Notes: generated by a model not told the origin, from the sequence alone. DNA of 64,000 nucleotides from Williamsia serinedens (GCF_024171725.1 NZ_JAMTCG010000001.1:558001-622000); one strand, 5' to 3'. Positions 46,532-55,321 are shown, numbered from the stretch's first letter. Numbers and translations are program-made.

Positions 46532-47671
46532 ATGGGTCAGGTGATCGTCGTCGCGGTGATGCTCGTCCTCGTCGTGGCCGTGCTGCATCGCCGCTACGTC
46601 CGGTCGGCCCGTCTCCCGCGCGCCGTGGCGGTCGCGGTGGACGGGGTCATCGGCGTCGGCACGACTCTGGCAGTCGTCGGCGTCCTGTCGGGGCGCGCTC
46701 TCGATCCCGTGTGGGCGCGGTGGCCCGCCCTCCTGGGCTGGACCTGGATGGCGGCGGTCCTGTACCTGGTCCTCGGAACCGTGCTGGTCGGCGTGCTGAC
46801 GCTCACGATGCGGTCCGTCGCCGGCCTGCGAGAGCGCGACTCGACCGCAGCGCGACTGCGGGTCCACCGGATCGGGTCCGCCACCGTCGCGGTCATCTCG
46901 TTCGTGACGGTGGGCTACGGACTGGCCGAGGCGGCAGACCCCCGCGTCACCCGGACGACGGTCACGCTGGATCGACTTCCGTCCGAGTTCGACGGTGTGC
47001 GTGTGGCTCTCGTGTCCGATCTGCACGCAGGGCCCGCGCGGGGTGCCTCGTTCGTGCAAAAGGTGGTGGACGAGATCCGCGGACAGTCACCCGACATGAT
47101 CGTGCTCGCCGGAGACCTCACCGACGGGACCGTCGAGCTGGTGGGCGGGGACCTGGCGCCGCTGCGTGATCTGTCCGCACCGCTGGGTGTGTTCGCGGTG
47201 AGCGGCAATCACGAGTTCTACGCCGACGACGGCGGCCGGTGGCTGGACCTGTGGAGCGATCTCGGTGTGACCGTCCTGCGCAACGAGCGCCGCTCGGTGG
47301 AGCGAGGCGGCGCGAGCATCGACGTCGTCGGGATCAACGACGCCACCGCACCCGCCCCGTATCAGCCGGACCTGGACCGCGCCCTGGCCGGGCGTGACCC
47401 GGACCGACTCGCGTTCCTCGTCGCGCATCAACCGCGCCAGGCGTTCGAGGCATCGGAGAGGGGAGTGGATCTCCAGGTGTCCGGGCACACGCACGCGGGA
47501 CAGATCTGGCCGATCCGGTACCTCGTCCCGCTGCAACAACCGACCGTCGAGGGGCTCGACAGGGTCGGTTCCACGGCGGTCTACACGAGCCGGGGCGCCG
47601 GGGCCTGGGGCCCACCCGTGCGTGTCGGGGCGCCTCCCGAGGTCGCGGTGCTGGAACTGCGGGCCGCCTGA
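46532..47671 (+). CDS. Membrane-anchored metallophosphoesterase
   Basis: The protein has 379 residues. The first 135 residues hold four hydrophobic stretches; the catalytic domain follows from about 150: LVSDLHAGP, VLAGDLTDGTVELVGGD, SGNHEFYADDG and the paired histidines of VSGHTHAGQIWPIRYLVP, giving all five calcineurin-like metal-binding blocks. Closest are YkuE/YaeI-type phosphatases that act on membrane lipid phosphates (lipid-linked UDP or phospholipid head groups), but the substrate here is unknown. It starts 38 bases after the TetR gene on the same strand. Confidence 0.9.
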   Translation: MGQVIVVAVMLVLVVAVLHRRYVRSARLPRAVAVAVDGVIGVGTTLAVVGVLSGRALDPVWARWPALLGWTWMAAVLYLVLGTVLVGVLTLTMRSVAGLRERDSTAARLRVHRIGSATVAVISFVTVGYGLAEAADPRVTRTTVTLDRLPSEFDGVRVALVSDLHAGPARGASFVQKVVDEIRGQSPDMIVLAGDLTDGTVELVGGDLAPLRDLSAPLGVFAVSGNHEFYADDGGRWLDLWSDLGVTVLRNERRSVERGGASIDVVGINDATAPAPYQPDLDRALAGRDPDRLAFLVAHQPRQAFEASERGVDLQVSGHTHAGQIWPIRYLVPLQQPTVEGLDRVGSTAVYTSRGAGAWGPPVRVGAPPEVAVLELRAA

Positions 47672-47709
47672 TCGCCACCTCCGGCCGCCCGCCGCGACAC
47701 AATGGTGCG

Positions 47710-47841
47710 ATGAGTGACGCCAGCAAGCCGGAACACGACGACGACGAGAAGGAACAGCCGGCACCGGGTCCGGCCGATCACGGCGGCAGTGGCGGGATGG
47801 CCACCCGCGAGCTCGACGCGCACGACGACGAGACGGACTGA
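47710..47841 (+). CDS. Tiny acidic protein, unknown
   Basis: The 43-residue frame (MSDASKPEHDDDEKEQPAPG, ending in DAHDDETD) lies just before the LLM flavoprotein gene, with 5 bases between its stop and that gene's ATG. It is highly acidic and lacks hydrophobic residues, so it is probably disordered. I see no close ribosome site, which lowers confidence. Translational coupling to the downstream gene is the most likely reason for its existence. Confidence 0.5.
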   Translation: MSDASKPEHDDDEKEQPAPGPADHGGSGGMATRELDAHDDETD

Positions 47842-47846
47842 GTCGC

Positions 47847-48881
47847 ATGCAGATCGGCATCGACAACTTCGTCTCCGCGGTCGTCGAGTACGACACGGGC
47901 CGCGAGATCGGCGCTCGCCAGCGCGTCGCACACCTGCTCGAGGAGGTCGAGCTCGCCGACCGTTCGGGCGTCGACGTCTACGGGATCGGCGAACACCACC
48001 GCGCCGAGTTCTACGACTCGGCGCCGACCGTCCTGCTGGGCGCGGCCGCCGCGCGCACCGAACGCATCCGGTTGACCAGCGCGGTGTCGGTGCTGTCCGC
48101 CGACGACCCGGTGCGCCTGCACCAGCAGTTCGCCACCATCGACCTGATCTCGGGCGGCCGCGCGGAGATGGTGGTCGGCAGAGGCTCGTTCACCGAGGCG
48201 TTCCCGTTGTTCGGCCTCGATCTGCAGGACTACGACTCCCTGTTCGCCGCGAAGCTGGACCTTCTCTTGCGGATCCGTGAGAACCCGTCGTCGGTGACAT
48301 GGAGCGGCGCCCACCGGCCGTCGCTGCGCGGCCAGGGCGTCCATCCGATGCCGGTGCAGGACCCGATCCCGATGTGGCTCGGTGTGGGTGGGAGCCCCGA
48401 ATCGTTCATCCGGGCGGGCATGCTCGGGCTGCCGCTGATGGTCGCGATCATCGGCGGCGAGCCGCGACGCTTCCGTCCGCTCGTCGACCTCTACCGCCAG
48501 GCCGGCGAACGGTCGGGGTTCGACCCGTCACAGCTCCCGGTGGGGGTCCATGCACCCGGCCTCGTCGCCGACACCGACGACGAGGCCGTCGCCGCTGCCT
48601 ATCCCGGCTGGGCCGACCTGTTCGGCCGCATCGGTCGGGAGCGCGGTTTCGGCGCACCGGGTCGCGCGGAGTTCGACGCGATGGCCGGACCACACGGCGC
48701 CATGTTCGTCGGGTCGCCGCAGACGGTGGCCGAGAAGATCGCCCGTGTGTCCGACGACCTGGGCGGGCTCGCCCGGCTGACCGTCCAGATGACGAACACC
48801 AAGCTCCCGCACGACGCGATGCTGCGCGGTATCGAGTTGCTGGGATCCGAGGTGGCACCCCACGTGCGACAGGGTCGCTGA
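47847..48881 (+). CDS. LLM-class flavin-dependent oxidoreductase
   Basis: The 344-residue TIM-barrel flavoprotein starts MQIGIDNFVSAVVEYDTGRE. GIGEHHRAEFYDSAPTVLLG, ARTERIRLTSAVSVLSADDP and FATIDLISGGRAEMVVGRGS are the luciferase-like monooxygenase motifs (PF00296), with WLGVGGSPESFIRAG near 175 and FVGSPQTVAEKI near 290. It uses FMN or F420; the sequence does not decide which. The substrate is unknown. It is a single-subunit type. Confidence 0.9.
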   Translation: MQIGIDNFVSAVVEYDTGREIGARQRVAHLLEEVELADRSGVDVYGIGEHHRAEFYDSAPTVLLGAAAARTERIRLTSAVSVLSADDPVRLHQQFATIDLISGGRAEMVVGRGSFTEAFPLFGLDLQDYDSLFAAKLDLLLRIRENPSSVTWSGAHRPSLRGQGVHPMPVQDPIPMWLGVGGSPESFIRAGMLGLPLMVAIIGGEPRRFRPLVDLYRQAGERSGFDPSQLPVGVHAPGLVADTDDEAVAAAYPGWADLFGRIGRERGFGAPGRAEFDAMAGPHGAMFVGSPQTVAEKIARVSDDLGGLARLTVQMTNTKLPHDAMLRGIELLGSEVAPHVRQGR

Positions 48882-48944
48882 GTCGTCGCACTAGGATGGC
48901 GTCGTCGGGGCTGACGAGGTGCCTCGCGTCTCAGGATGGGGCAC

Positions 48945-49559
48945 ATGGGCTTTCAGCAGTTACAGGACATCGTCGACGACGCCCGGGCGAACGGGCAGTA
49001 CGTCGAGGGGTCGGCGAACGCGACCGAGCTCGCCGCGCTGACGTCCCTGGCGAGCACTCCGGGGATCCGACGCGTCGTCGAGATCGGGTTCAACGCAGGG
49101 TTCTCCAGCCATGCCTTCCTCAGTGCACACCCCGACATCGTCGTCACCTCGTTCGATCTCGGGGAGCACAGCTACGGTTCGCGGGCGAAAGCCCAGATCG
49201 ACCAGGATTTCCCCGGCCGACACACCCTGATCACCGGTGACTCGCTCACGACTGTGCCGGCGTTCGCCGAGGCACATCCGGGCGAGACGTTCGACCTGAT
49301 CTTCATCGACGGCGGCCACTCCTACGAGGTCGCGAGCGCCGACATCCGCAACATGGCTCGCGTCGCCGACAGCGACACCGTCGTGGTGATCGACGACCTC
49401 CTTCCGCACAGGCTGTGGGGGGAAGGTGTCATCAAGGCCTGGGACGAGGCGATCGCGACGGGCGTCGTCGCGCAGACCACGCTCTACGCCGACGGGGCCG
49501 AGGTCGACGTCGTCGGACCCGACGCCGCTCGCGCCTGGGCCGTGGGTCGGTACCTCTGA
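48945..49559 (+). CDS. Class I SAM-dependent methyltransferase
   Basis: The 204-residue protein starts at ATG 48945 (MGFQQLQDIVDDARANGQYV), chosen over an in-frame ATG nine bases upstream because AGGA stands eight bases before it. The SAM site is RRVVEIGFNAGFSSHAFLSA near residue 45, followed by VTSFDLGEHSYG and FDLIFIDGGHSYEVASADIR near 120, the methyltransferase_24 pattern (O-methyltransferase-like). The acceptor is unknown. It lies between the LLM oxidoreductase and glutaminase genes on the same strand. Confidence 0.85.
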   Translation: MGFQQLQDIVDDARANGQYVEGSANATELAALTSLASTPGIRRVVEIGFNAGFSSHAFLSAHPDIVVTSFDLGEHSYGSRAKAQIDQDFPGRHTLITGDSLTTVPAFAEAHPGETFDLIFIDGGHSYEVASADIRNMARVADSDTVVVIDDLLPHRLWGEGVIKAWDEAIATGVVAQTTLYADGAEVDVVGPDAARAWAVGRYL

Positions 49560-49598
49560 CCGCGTCGAGCGGCCGCGACCGTCTGCTTGGATGACCGG

Positions 49599-51092
49599 GT
49601 GGAGTCGGTGGTCGAGCGGTATCTCGCGCGGATCGAGTCCGGCTGCCTGCCACTGGGGGCGGGTGTCGTCGCCGACTACATCCCCGAACTGGCACGGGTG
49701 GACCCCGACCGGTTCGCGGTCTCGCTGGTGGTCCACGACGGGCACATCTACTCGGTGGGCGACAGCGACACCCAGTTCACCATCCAGTCCATCTCGAAGG
49801 CGCTGACCTACGCGTTGGCCCTGCGCGAGTGCGGCGTCGACGTCGTCGACGCCACCATCGGGGTCGAGCCGTCCGGTGAGGCGTTCAACGAGATCAGCGT
49901 CGACCACTCGACGCGCAGACCGCGCAACCCGATGATCAACGCCGGCGCTCTCACCGCGGCAGCGCTCCTGATCCGTCCGGAGACGATGCCGACGGCGCCG
50001 ACGACGCGGCAGGAGTGGGCCCCGCATCTCGACGCCGCGTTCGCACGCATCCTCGACTTCTACTCGGGCTGCGCCGGTCGGCAGCTGTCCATGGACGCTG
50101 CCGTCTATCGGTCCGAGATGGCGACGGGCTCACGCAACCGCGCCATCGCGTACATGCTCCAGAGCTTCGGCGTCTTCCCGCCGCATCCGCAGGCGACCGT
50201 CGATCTCTACGTGCGCCAGTGCTCGGTCCGCGTGACGTCGGACGACCTCGCGGTCATCGGCTCCACGTTCGCCAACGGAGGGGTGAACCCTCGGACCGGT
50301 CGACGCATGGTCGACGGGCAAATCGCGCGCCGCGTGCTCAGCGTCATGACCACCTGCGGGATGTACGACGGCGCGGGGGACTGGGTGACCAGCGTCGGCC
50401 TCCCCGCCAAGAGCGGTGTCGGCGGCGGGATCCTCGCGGTCCTTCCCGGGCAGCTCGGGATCGGTGTGTTCTCGCCGCGCCTCGACGAACACGGCAACAG
50501 CGTCCGAGGTGTCCGCGCCTGCCGACTGCTGTCGGAAGATCTCGGCCTGCACATGTTCACCGTCGCCCGCGAGAGCCGCGTGACCATCCGGTCGGTCTAC
50601 GACGGACGCGAGCTGGAGTCGGCGGATCGTCAACGCACACCGCGCGAGGCGGGGTACCTCCGCGCGCATCGAGAACGCATCCGCGTCCTCGAACTGCAGG
50701 GCGACCTCACCTTCTCGGGCGTCGAAAGCGTTGTGCGCCGGGTCGAGTCGCTTCGCGAACGCGCCGACGTCATCGTGGTCGACCTGAGCCGCGTCGGTGT
50801 CGTCGACGACGTCTCCCGCAGACTGCTCGTCGCAGTGTTGCGCGCCCGCGGCGATCACGCGCCGCAATGGGTCGTCGTCGACCCCGACGGCGTCCTGTCG
50901 CGCTCGTCGAGCAGTCGGCGCACCGCTGCCGACGATTCCATCGATGACGGTGACGCCGTCATCACGTCGTCGATCGCCGAGGCCGCGATGGCCGCAGAGG
51001 ACGTGGTGATCGCTCGCGCGGACGCACCTCTGTCCGAACCACGGCACCCTCACCCCGCGAGCCCCCATACTGAGGGCAGCCCGGCCCAGTGA
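49599..51092 (+). CDS. glsA: Glutaminase A with C-terminal STAS domain
   Basis: The protein has 497 residues if GTG 49599 (MESVVERYLARIESG) is used; an in-frame TTG lies four codons earlier. Residues 1-305 are glutaminase: TQFTIQSISKALTYALALRE with the S-x2-K catalytic pair near residue 66, RPRNPMINAGALTAAALL, then SGVGGGILAVLPGQLGIGVF near 280. It deaminates glutamine to glutamate and ammonia. From about residue 345 (IRVLELQGDLTFSGVESVVR, then VIVVDLSRVGVVDDVSRRLL) lies a STAS domain as in anti-anti-sigma factors, in which SR replaces the usual phosphorylated serine context. Such fusions occur in actinobacteria, possibly for regulation or membrane association. Confidence 0.92.
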   Translation: MESVVERYLARIESGCLPLGAGVVADYIPELARVDPDRFAVSLVVHDGHIYSVGDSDTQFTIQSISKALTYALALRECGVDVVDATIGVEPSGEAFNEISVDHSTRRPRNPMINAGALTAAALLIRPETMPTAPTTRQEWAPHLDAAFARILDFYSGCAGRQLSMDAAVYRSEMATGSRNRAIAYMLQSFGVFPPHPQATVDLYVRQCSVRVTSDDLAVIGSTFANGGVNPRTGRRMVDGQIARRVLSVMTTCGMYDGAGDWVTSVGLPAKSGVGGGILAVLPGQLGIGVFSPRLDEHGNSVRGVRACRLLSEDLGLHMFTVARESRVTIRSVYDGRELESADRQRTPREAGYLRAHRERIRVLELQGDLTFSGVESVVRRVESLRERADVIVVDLSRVGVVDDVSRRLLVAVLRARGDHAPQWVVVDPDGVLSRSSSSRRTAADDSIDDGDAVITSSIAEAAMAAEDVVIARADAPLSEPRHPHPASPHTEGSPAQ

Positions 51093-51158
51093 CGCACCGG
51101 CCACGGTGTGGTGCTGGTCGGGGAGACCGCAGATGACCGTGACCGGAAGGACGTTCCC

Positions 51159-51464
51159 ATGAGCACCACCGCAGCAGCCGTCGAGGTCCTGGCGGAGCGA
51201 TCGACCACCACCACCAGCGTCGGCGTCATCGGCTACATCATCATCGGTGGTCTCGCGGGATGGGTCGCCAGCAAGATCATGGGCACCGACAAGCAGATGG
51301 GCATCGGGCTCAACATCGTCGTCGGCGTCATCGGCGCGTTCCTCGGTGGATTCCTGCTGAGCTTCGCTTTCGACACCGCGAGCGGCGGATGGTTCTTCAC
51401 GTTCCTGACCGCGCTCCTGGGCTCGGTCATCCTGCTCTACATCGTGAAACTGGTCCGGCGCTAG
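51159..51464 (+). CDS. GlsB/YeaQ/YmgE-family small membrane protein
   Basis: The 101-residue protein starts MSTTAAAVEVLAERSTTTTS with a GGAAGGA ribosome site. Three glycine-rich membrane segments: GVIGYIIIGGLAGWVASKIM, IGLNIVVGVIGAFLGGFLLS and FTFLTALLGSVILLYIVKLV. This is the transglycosylase-associated family (PF04226), of unclear function and often stress-induced. The GlsB name is historical and not evidence of glutaminase activity, despite the adjacent glsA. Confidence 0.88.
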   Translation: MSTTAAAVEVLAERSTTTTSVGVIGYIIIGGLAGWVASKIMGTDKQMGIGLNIVVGVIGAFLGGFLLSFAFDTASGGWFFTFLTALLGSVILLYIVKLVRR

Positions 51465-51479
51465 CAGCGTTCGGAACGC

Positions 51480-52937
51480 TCACGCCTTGACACCGCGCGA
51501 GTCGGTGAGGGTGAGTGCCCCGAATCCGGCGATGACACCGACGACGACCGCCAGTACGCCGTAGGTGATGCGCTCGCCGTGGAAGAACGAGTCGACGAGC
51601 GCGGAACCCCATGCACCGGAGGGCAGTTGCGCGGTCACCAGCACCGCGATGGCCGTACCGACGACGGCGGTCCCGACGCTGGTGCCGACCTCCTGCGCGG
51701 TGTCGTTGAGCGCCGTGCCCATCGACGTGCGGTTGGCGGGCATGGCGTCGACGAGAGCGACGGCGCAGACCGTCATCACGGTCCGTAGACCGATCGTCAT
51801 CAGGACCATCGACACCGCGATCACCGCGTAGCCGTGCGCGACGCCCCAGGACAGGCCCGCCAACGACAGCGCGAGGAAGCCGGCGCCGATGAGGCAGGCG
51901 AAGCGGTGGCCGAACCTCTCGACGAGCTTCTCGGAGAGCGGTGACGCGCCCAGCATCGTCACGATGATCGGGAGGTTGGCCAGGCCGGCGCGCACCGGAC
52001 TCCACCCGTACGCGTACTGGAAGTGCAGGATCAGGCCGAACATGACGGCCGCCATGGCGATCGAGGTGCCCACCTGGGCGATCGCGGCGCCGCGCACGGT
52101 CCCGTTCGCGAACAGTCGCAGGTCGAGCATGGGCGCGACGCTGCGTCGTTCGTGCCACACGAAGGTTGCCGCGGCCACGATCGCGCCGACGATGGACATC
52201 AGGGTGACCGGGGAGCTCCACCCGTTGTCGACGCCGCTGGTGAGCGACCAGCACGCCAACCCGATCGTGACGATGCTCATCAGCGCCCCCGGGATGTCGA
52301 GGCGGTCGGCGGTGAGGCCGTCCCGGCGATCCGCGGCGACACCCCAGTACACGCCGAGACCTGCGATCAGTGCGATCGGCGCGTTGACGACGAGGAGCCA
52401 CTCCCACCGGATGTGCGCCAGCGCGGTCCCGCCGAGGAGCGGCCCGAGGACGAACCCGGCCATGCCGACGGTGATCATCACGGTCATCGCGCGCATGCGC
52501 AGCGTCTTGTCGTCGAACAGGCGGAAGACGAGGGAGTTCGTGATCGGGGCCATCGCGGCCGCGGCCACACCGAGCGCGGCGCGCAGGGCGATCAACTCGC
52601 TCGTCGAGTCGACGGCCAGCACGGCGAGGCTGAGGACACCGAACGCGGCGAGACCCACCAGCAGCACGCGACGTCGGCCGAACCGGTCCGCGATGGAACC
52701 GGCGGTGAGCAACAACCCGCCGAAGGTGAGGGAGTAGGCACCGGTGACCCACTGCAGGTCGGTGGTGCCGCCGCCCAGTGCGCGACCGATGGTCGGCAGG
52801 GCGATGGACAGGAGGGTGTTGTCGACCATCTCGACGAAGAACGCCAGACAGAGGGCGGCGAGCGGGATCCACGCCGAAGCCAACGACGTGTAGGTACGGG
52901 TGGCGGTCTCCGGGGACGCAGCCGGGGCGAGGCTCAT
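51480..52937 (-). CDS. DHA2-family MFS exporter (14 membrane segments)
   Basis: The 485-residue protein starts MSLAPAASPETATRTYTSLA with a GAGGAGACC ribosome site. Motifs: FFVEMVDNTLLSIALPTIGR (D1), SIADRFGRRRVLLVGLAAFG (A) and MAGFVLGPLLGG (C). Fourteen predicted membrane segments. It is related to, but clearly distinct from, the exporter at 41911. Drug or metabolite export of unknown substrate. It is divergent from the MpaB-like gene, across a gap that carries phased CTGTCG hexamers. Confidence 0.9.
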   Translation of the reverse strand: MSLAPAASPETATRTYTSLASAWIPLAALCLAFFVEMVDNTLLSIALPTIGRALGGGTTDLQWVTGAYSLTFGGLLLTAGSIADRFGRRRVLLVGLAAFGVLSLAVLAVDSTSELIALRAALGVAAAAMAPITNSLVFRLFDDKTLRMRAMTVMITVGMAGFVLGPLLGGTALAHIRWEWLLVVNAPIALIAGLGVYWGVAADRRDGLTADRLDIPGALMSIVTIGLACWSLTSGVDNGWSSPVTLMSIVGAIVAAATFVWHERRSVAPMLDLRLFANGTVRGAAIAQVGTSIAMAAVMFGLILHFQYAYGWSPVRAGLANLPIIVTMLGASPLSEKLVERFGHRFACLIGAGFLALSLAGLSWGVAHGYAVIAVSMVLMTIGLRTVMTVCAVALVDAMPANRTSMGTALNDTAQEVGTSVGTAVVGTAIAVLVTAQLPSGAWGSALVDSFFHGERITYGVLAVVVGVIAGFGALTLTDSRGVKA

Positions 52938-52984
52938 GAGGTCTCCTCTCGGGTGGGGGTTCGAGAGGACGCTAGGAAGCGCGG

Positions 52985-53022
52985 CTGTCGTCCCGCTGTC
53001 GCGCGCTGTCGCCCACCTGTCG
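52985..53022. repeat. Four CTGTCG hexamers at 10-11 base spacing
   Basis: CTGTCG begins at 52985, 52996, 53006 and 53017, so each copy falls on nearly the same face of the helix. They lie 48 bases upstream of the DHA2 exporter start (minus strand) and 66 bases before the MpaB-like start. It could bind a cooperative regulator. Confidence 0.55.
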
Positions 53023-53087
53023 TCGGCGACGGCGGCCGCGGTGCCGCGCGGCGACGCGCCCGTGACGACCGGGCGCAGACTGGAGAG

Positions 53088-53978
53088 ATGACCCCGTTCG
53101 GTTCGGTCCAACAGCGCGTCGGCGAGATGATCTTCGACCGGGTCGCGGGCGAGGAGGGGCCGCAGCGGCGCGATCGCATCCACCTGACGCCCGGCCCCCG
53201 ACGCTTCGCGCCCGGCTCGGCGATCCTCCGGGTGCACAGCGACGCGTCGATGTTCGTCGGCGGCATGCGCGCGTTGCTCCTGCAGTCGTTGCACCCGCTC
53301 GCCATGGCTGCGGTCGACCAGCACTCGGGCTATCGGGGCGATCCATGGGGACGGCTGCAACGGACCAGCACGTTCCTCGCCGAGACCACTTTCGGCACGA
53401 TCGACGACGCCGACCGGGCCATCCGCATCGTGCGTGCGGTGCACAAGCGCATCACCGGGGTCGCACCCGACGGGCGGCCCTACGCCGCGTCCGACCCGCA
53501 CCTGATCCGGTGGGTGCACCTCGCCGAGATCGACAGCTTCCTGCGTGCGCACGACCGGTACGGCGCTGATCCGCTGGACGCGGCGGGCCGCGACGAGTAC
53601 GTCCGCCAGACCGCGTTCGTAGCGCGGGGACTCGGAGCCGTCGACGTTCCCGAGACGGTGGCGGAGCTCGACGCCGCTCTCGCGTCCTACCGGCCCGAGC
53701 TGCGGGGCACCGCGGCCGCTCGTCGGGCAGCGCGTTTCATCCTGCTCACGCCGCCCATACCGGTGGCGTTGCGTCCCGCGTACGGCCTGCTGTCCTCGGT
53801 GGCGGTCTCGATGATGCCGTGGTGGACCCGATTCCCCCTGCGCCTGCCCTACCTCCCGGTCACCGAGGCGACTGCTGTGCGGGCCGGGGGCATCGCCATG
53901 ACGACGGCGATCCGCTGGGCGCTCGGCTCGGGTGAGGTGAGGGCAGCCGACCGCTCGGGCGACGCGATCGAGGACTGA
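53088..53978 (+). CDS. MpaB-like oxygenase (DUF2236)
   Basis: The 296-residue protein starts MTPFGSVQQRVGEMIFDRVA. FRHSDASMFVGGMRALLLQS-like sequence (residue 45), LHPLAMAAVDQHSGYRGDPW, and RPYAASDPHLIRWVHLAEID with H and W residues typical of the MpaB/latex-clearing family (PF09995) are present. The family includes haem-containing oxygenases that cut lipid or polyprenoid chains (Lcp, MpaB'); membership does not prove haem here. It ends 70 bases before the P450 gene and may belong to the same locus. Confidence 0.85.
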   Translation: MTPFGSVQQRVGEMIFDRVAGEEGPQRRDRIHLTPGPRRFAPGSAILRVHSDASMFVGGMRALLLQSLHPLAMAAVDQHSGYRGDPWGRLQRTSTFLAETTFGTIDDADRAIRIVRAVHKRITGVAPDGRPYAASDPHLIRWVHLAEIDSFLRAHDRYGADPLDAAGRDEYVRQTAFVARGLGAVDVPETVAELDAALASYRPELRGTAAARRAARFILLTPPIPVALRPAYGLLSSVAVSMMPWWTRFPLRLPYLPVTEATAVRAGGIAMTTAIRWALGSGEVRAADRSGDAIED

Positions 53979-53992
53979 CCGTCGGAGCCTCG

Positions 53993-54037
53993 TTGACACC
54001 ACCGGGCACGTAGGTGAAGATTTCGTCATCGATGACG
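53993..54037 (+). promoter_or_regulatory. Promoter/operator of the P450 gene
   Basis: TTGACA (53993-53998) and GAAGAT (54016-54021) form a 17-spaced promoter. Overlapping the -10 is the 19-base element GTAGGTGAAGATTTCGTCA (54010-54028), matching the one upstream of the ring-cleavage operon. The 14-base perfect palindrome CGTCATCGATGACG (54024-54037) partly overlaps it. Confidence 0.7.
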
Positions 54038-54048
54038 GAGGTGTTCAC

Positions 54049-55248
54049 GTGGGTGTTCGTTCAGCTGTGTTCCCGAGCCGGTCGACGCATCGGGGGGCAC
54101 CCGTCATCGACGTCGACCTCTACGGCGACCACGCCGTCGACAACGCGCAGGACGTGTACCGCCTGATCCGTGACGCCGGCCCGGTGGTGTGGCTGCCGCG
54201 GCACCGGGTGTTCGCGATGGGCCGGTTCGACGACGTGCGGGCGGCGCTCCGGGACGACGCCGGTTTCCGGAGCGGCAAAGGCGTCGCGGCGAACCCGGTG
54301 GCGAACACGTTGGGGCACTTCACCACCCTCTCCAGCGACGGCGACACCCACATGCGACGTCGGATGATCCTCATGCAGTCACTCACGTCGCGCGCGATCC
54401 GCCCGTCGCTGCCGACCCTGGAACGAGAGGCGGCCGCGACCGTCGACCGGCTGCTCGCCCGCGACAGCTTCGACGGCATCGCCGACTTCGCCACCCGGCT
54501 GCCCGTGCAGGCCGTCGCCGAGCTCGTCGGCGTCCGGGTCACACCCGAGCAGATGCTGACCTGGGGAAGGGCCACGTTCGACGGCCTCGGGCCGACGAAC
54601 GGCCGCGCACTGAAGTCGTTGCGAAGCGCCTTGGGATTGTTCTCCTACACGGTGCGACTCGACCGGCGGCACGTCACACCCGACGGGTGGGCGTCGACCG
54701 TGCTCGACGCCGCCGACCGCGGCGAGATCAGCCGCATCGAGGCCAAGAACATGATCATCGACTTCGTCGCACCCAGCCTCGACACCACGATCCTGGCGAC
54801 CGGCCGGCTGCTCTGGAGCCTGGGCACCCACCCGCAGGCGTGGCAGCAGATGCGCGACGAGCCGGACCTCATCCCGACTGCAGTCGTCGAGGCCGTCCGC
54901 CTGGCGTCGCCGGTGCGGACGTTCACTCGCAGCGTCACGAGGGAGACCACGATCGGTGATGTGCGACTCCGCGCCGGCGATCGCATCGCACTGCTGTTCG
55001 CCGCAGCCAACAGCGACGAGCGACATTTCGACGACCCCGAGAGGTTCTCGCTCGACCAGCGCGGCGGCAACGTCGGGTGGGGGCACGGGGTGCACACCTG
55101 CGTCGGCATGCAGCTGGCCAAGCTCGAGATGCAGACGCTGTTGCGGGCCATGGTCGACAGGGTCGACCGGATCACCGTCGACGAGCCGGTGCTGCTGCGG
55201 AACAACTGTCTGCAGGGTCTCGAGTCGTTTCGCGCCTCCTTCTCCTGA
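54049..55248 (+). CDS. Cytochrome P450
   Basis: The 399-residue protein starts at GTG 54049 (MGVRSAVFPSRSTHRGAPVI). I-helix motif AKNMIIDFVAPSLDTTILAT carries D-T instead of the usual E-T; K-helix E-x-x-R (PTAVVEAVRLASP); haem loop GWGHGVHTCVGMQLAKLE with ligand C351. The haem loop has WGHG in place of FGxG. It shares a promoter motif with the downstream extradiol dioxygenase operon, so it probably oxidises the compound that enters the ring-cleavage route. No ferredoxin is encoded nearby. Confidence 0.92.
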   Translation: MGVRSAVFPSRSTHRGAPVIDVDLYGDHAVDNAQDVYRLIRDAGPVVWLPRHRVFAMGRFDDVRAALRDDAGFRSGKGVAANPVANTLGHFTTLSSDGDTHMRRRMILMQSLTSRAIRPSLPTLEREAAATVDRLLARDSFDGIADFATRLPVQAVAELVGVRVTPEQMLTWGRATFDGLGPTNGRALKSLRSALGLFSYTVRLDRRHVTPDGWASTVLDAADRGEISRIEAKNMIIDFVAPSLDTTILATGRLLWSLGTHPQAWQQMRDEPDLIPTAVVEAVRLASPVRTFTRSVTRETTIGDVRLRAGDRIALLFAAANSDERHFDDPERFSLDQRGGNVGWGHGVHTCVGMQLAKLEMQTLLRAMVDRVDRITVDEPVLLRNNCLQGLESFRASFS

Positions 55249-55264
55249 GGTCCGGAACCGTGCC

Positions 55265-55301
55265 TTGACTGACACCATCGTCGTAGGTGACAATATCGTC
55301 A
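55265..55301 (+). promoter_or_regulatory. Promoter/operator of the ring-cleavage operon
   Basis: TTGACT (55265-55270) and GACAAT (55289-55294, spacing 18) with GTAGGTGACAATATCGTCA at 55283-55301. The inner part TGAC-N6-GTCA is an inverted repeat that covers the -10. Sixteen or more of 19 bases equal the element before the P450 gene. Confidence 0.7.
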
Positions 55302-55321
55302 GAAACTAGGGAGTTGTCACC

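Noticed and set aside
51159-51464. Functional link of GlsB-named protein with glutaminase
   Set aside because: The name is historical; the family is a small transglycosylase-associated membrane protein with no glutaminase motif.
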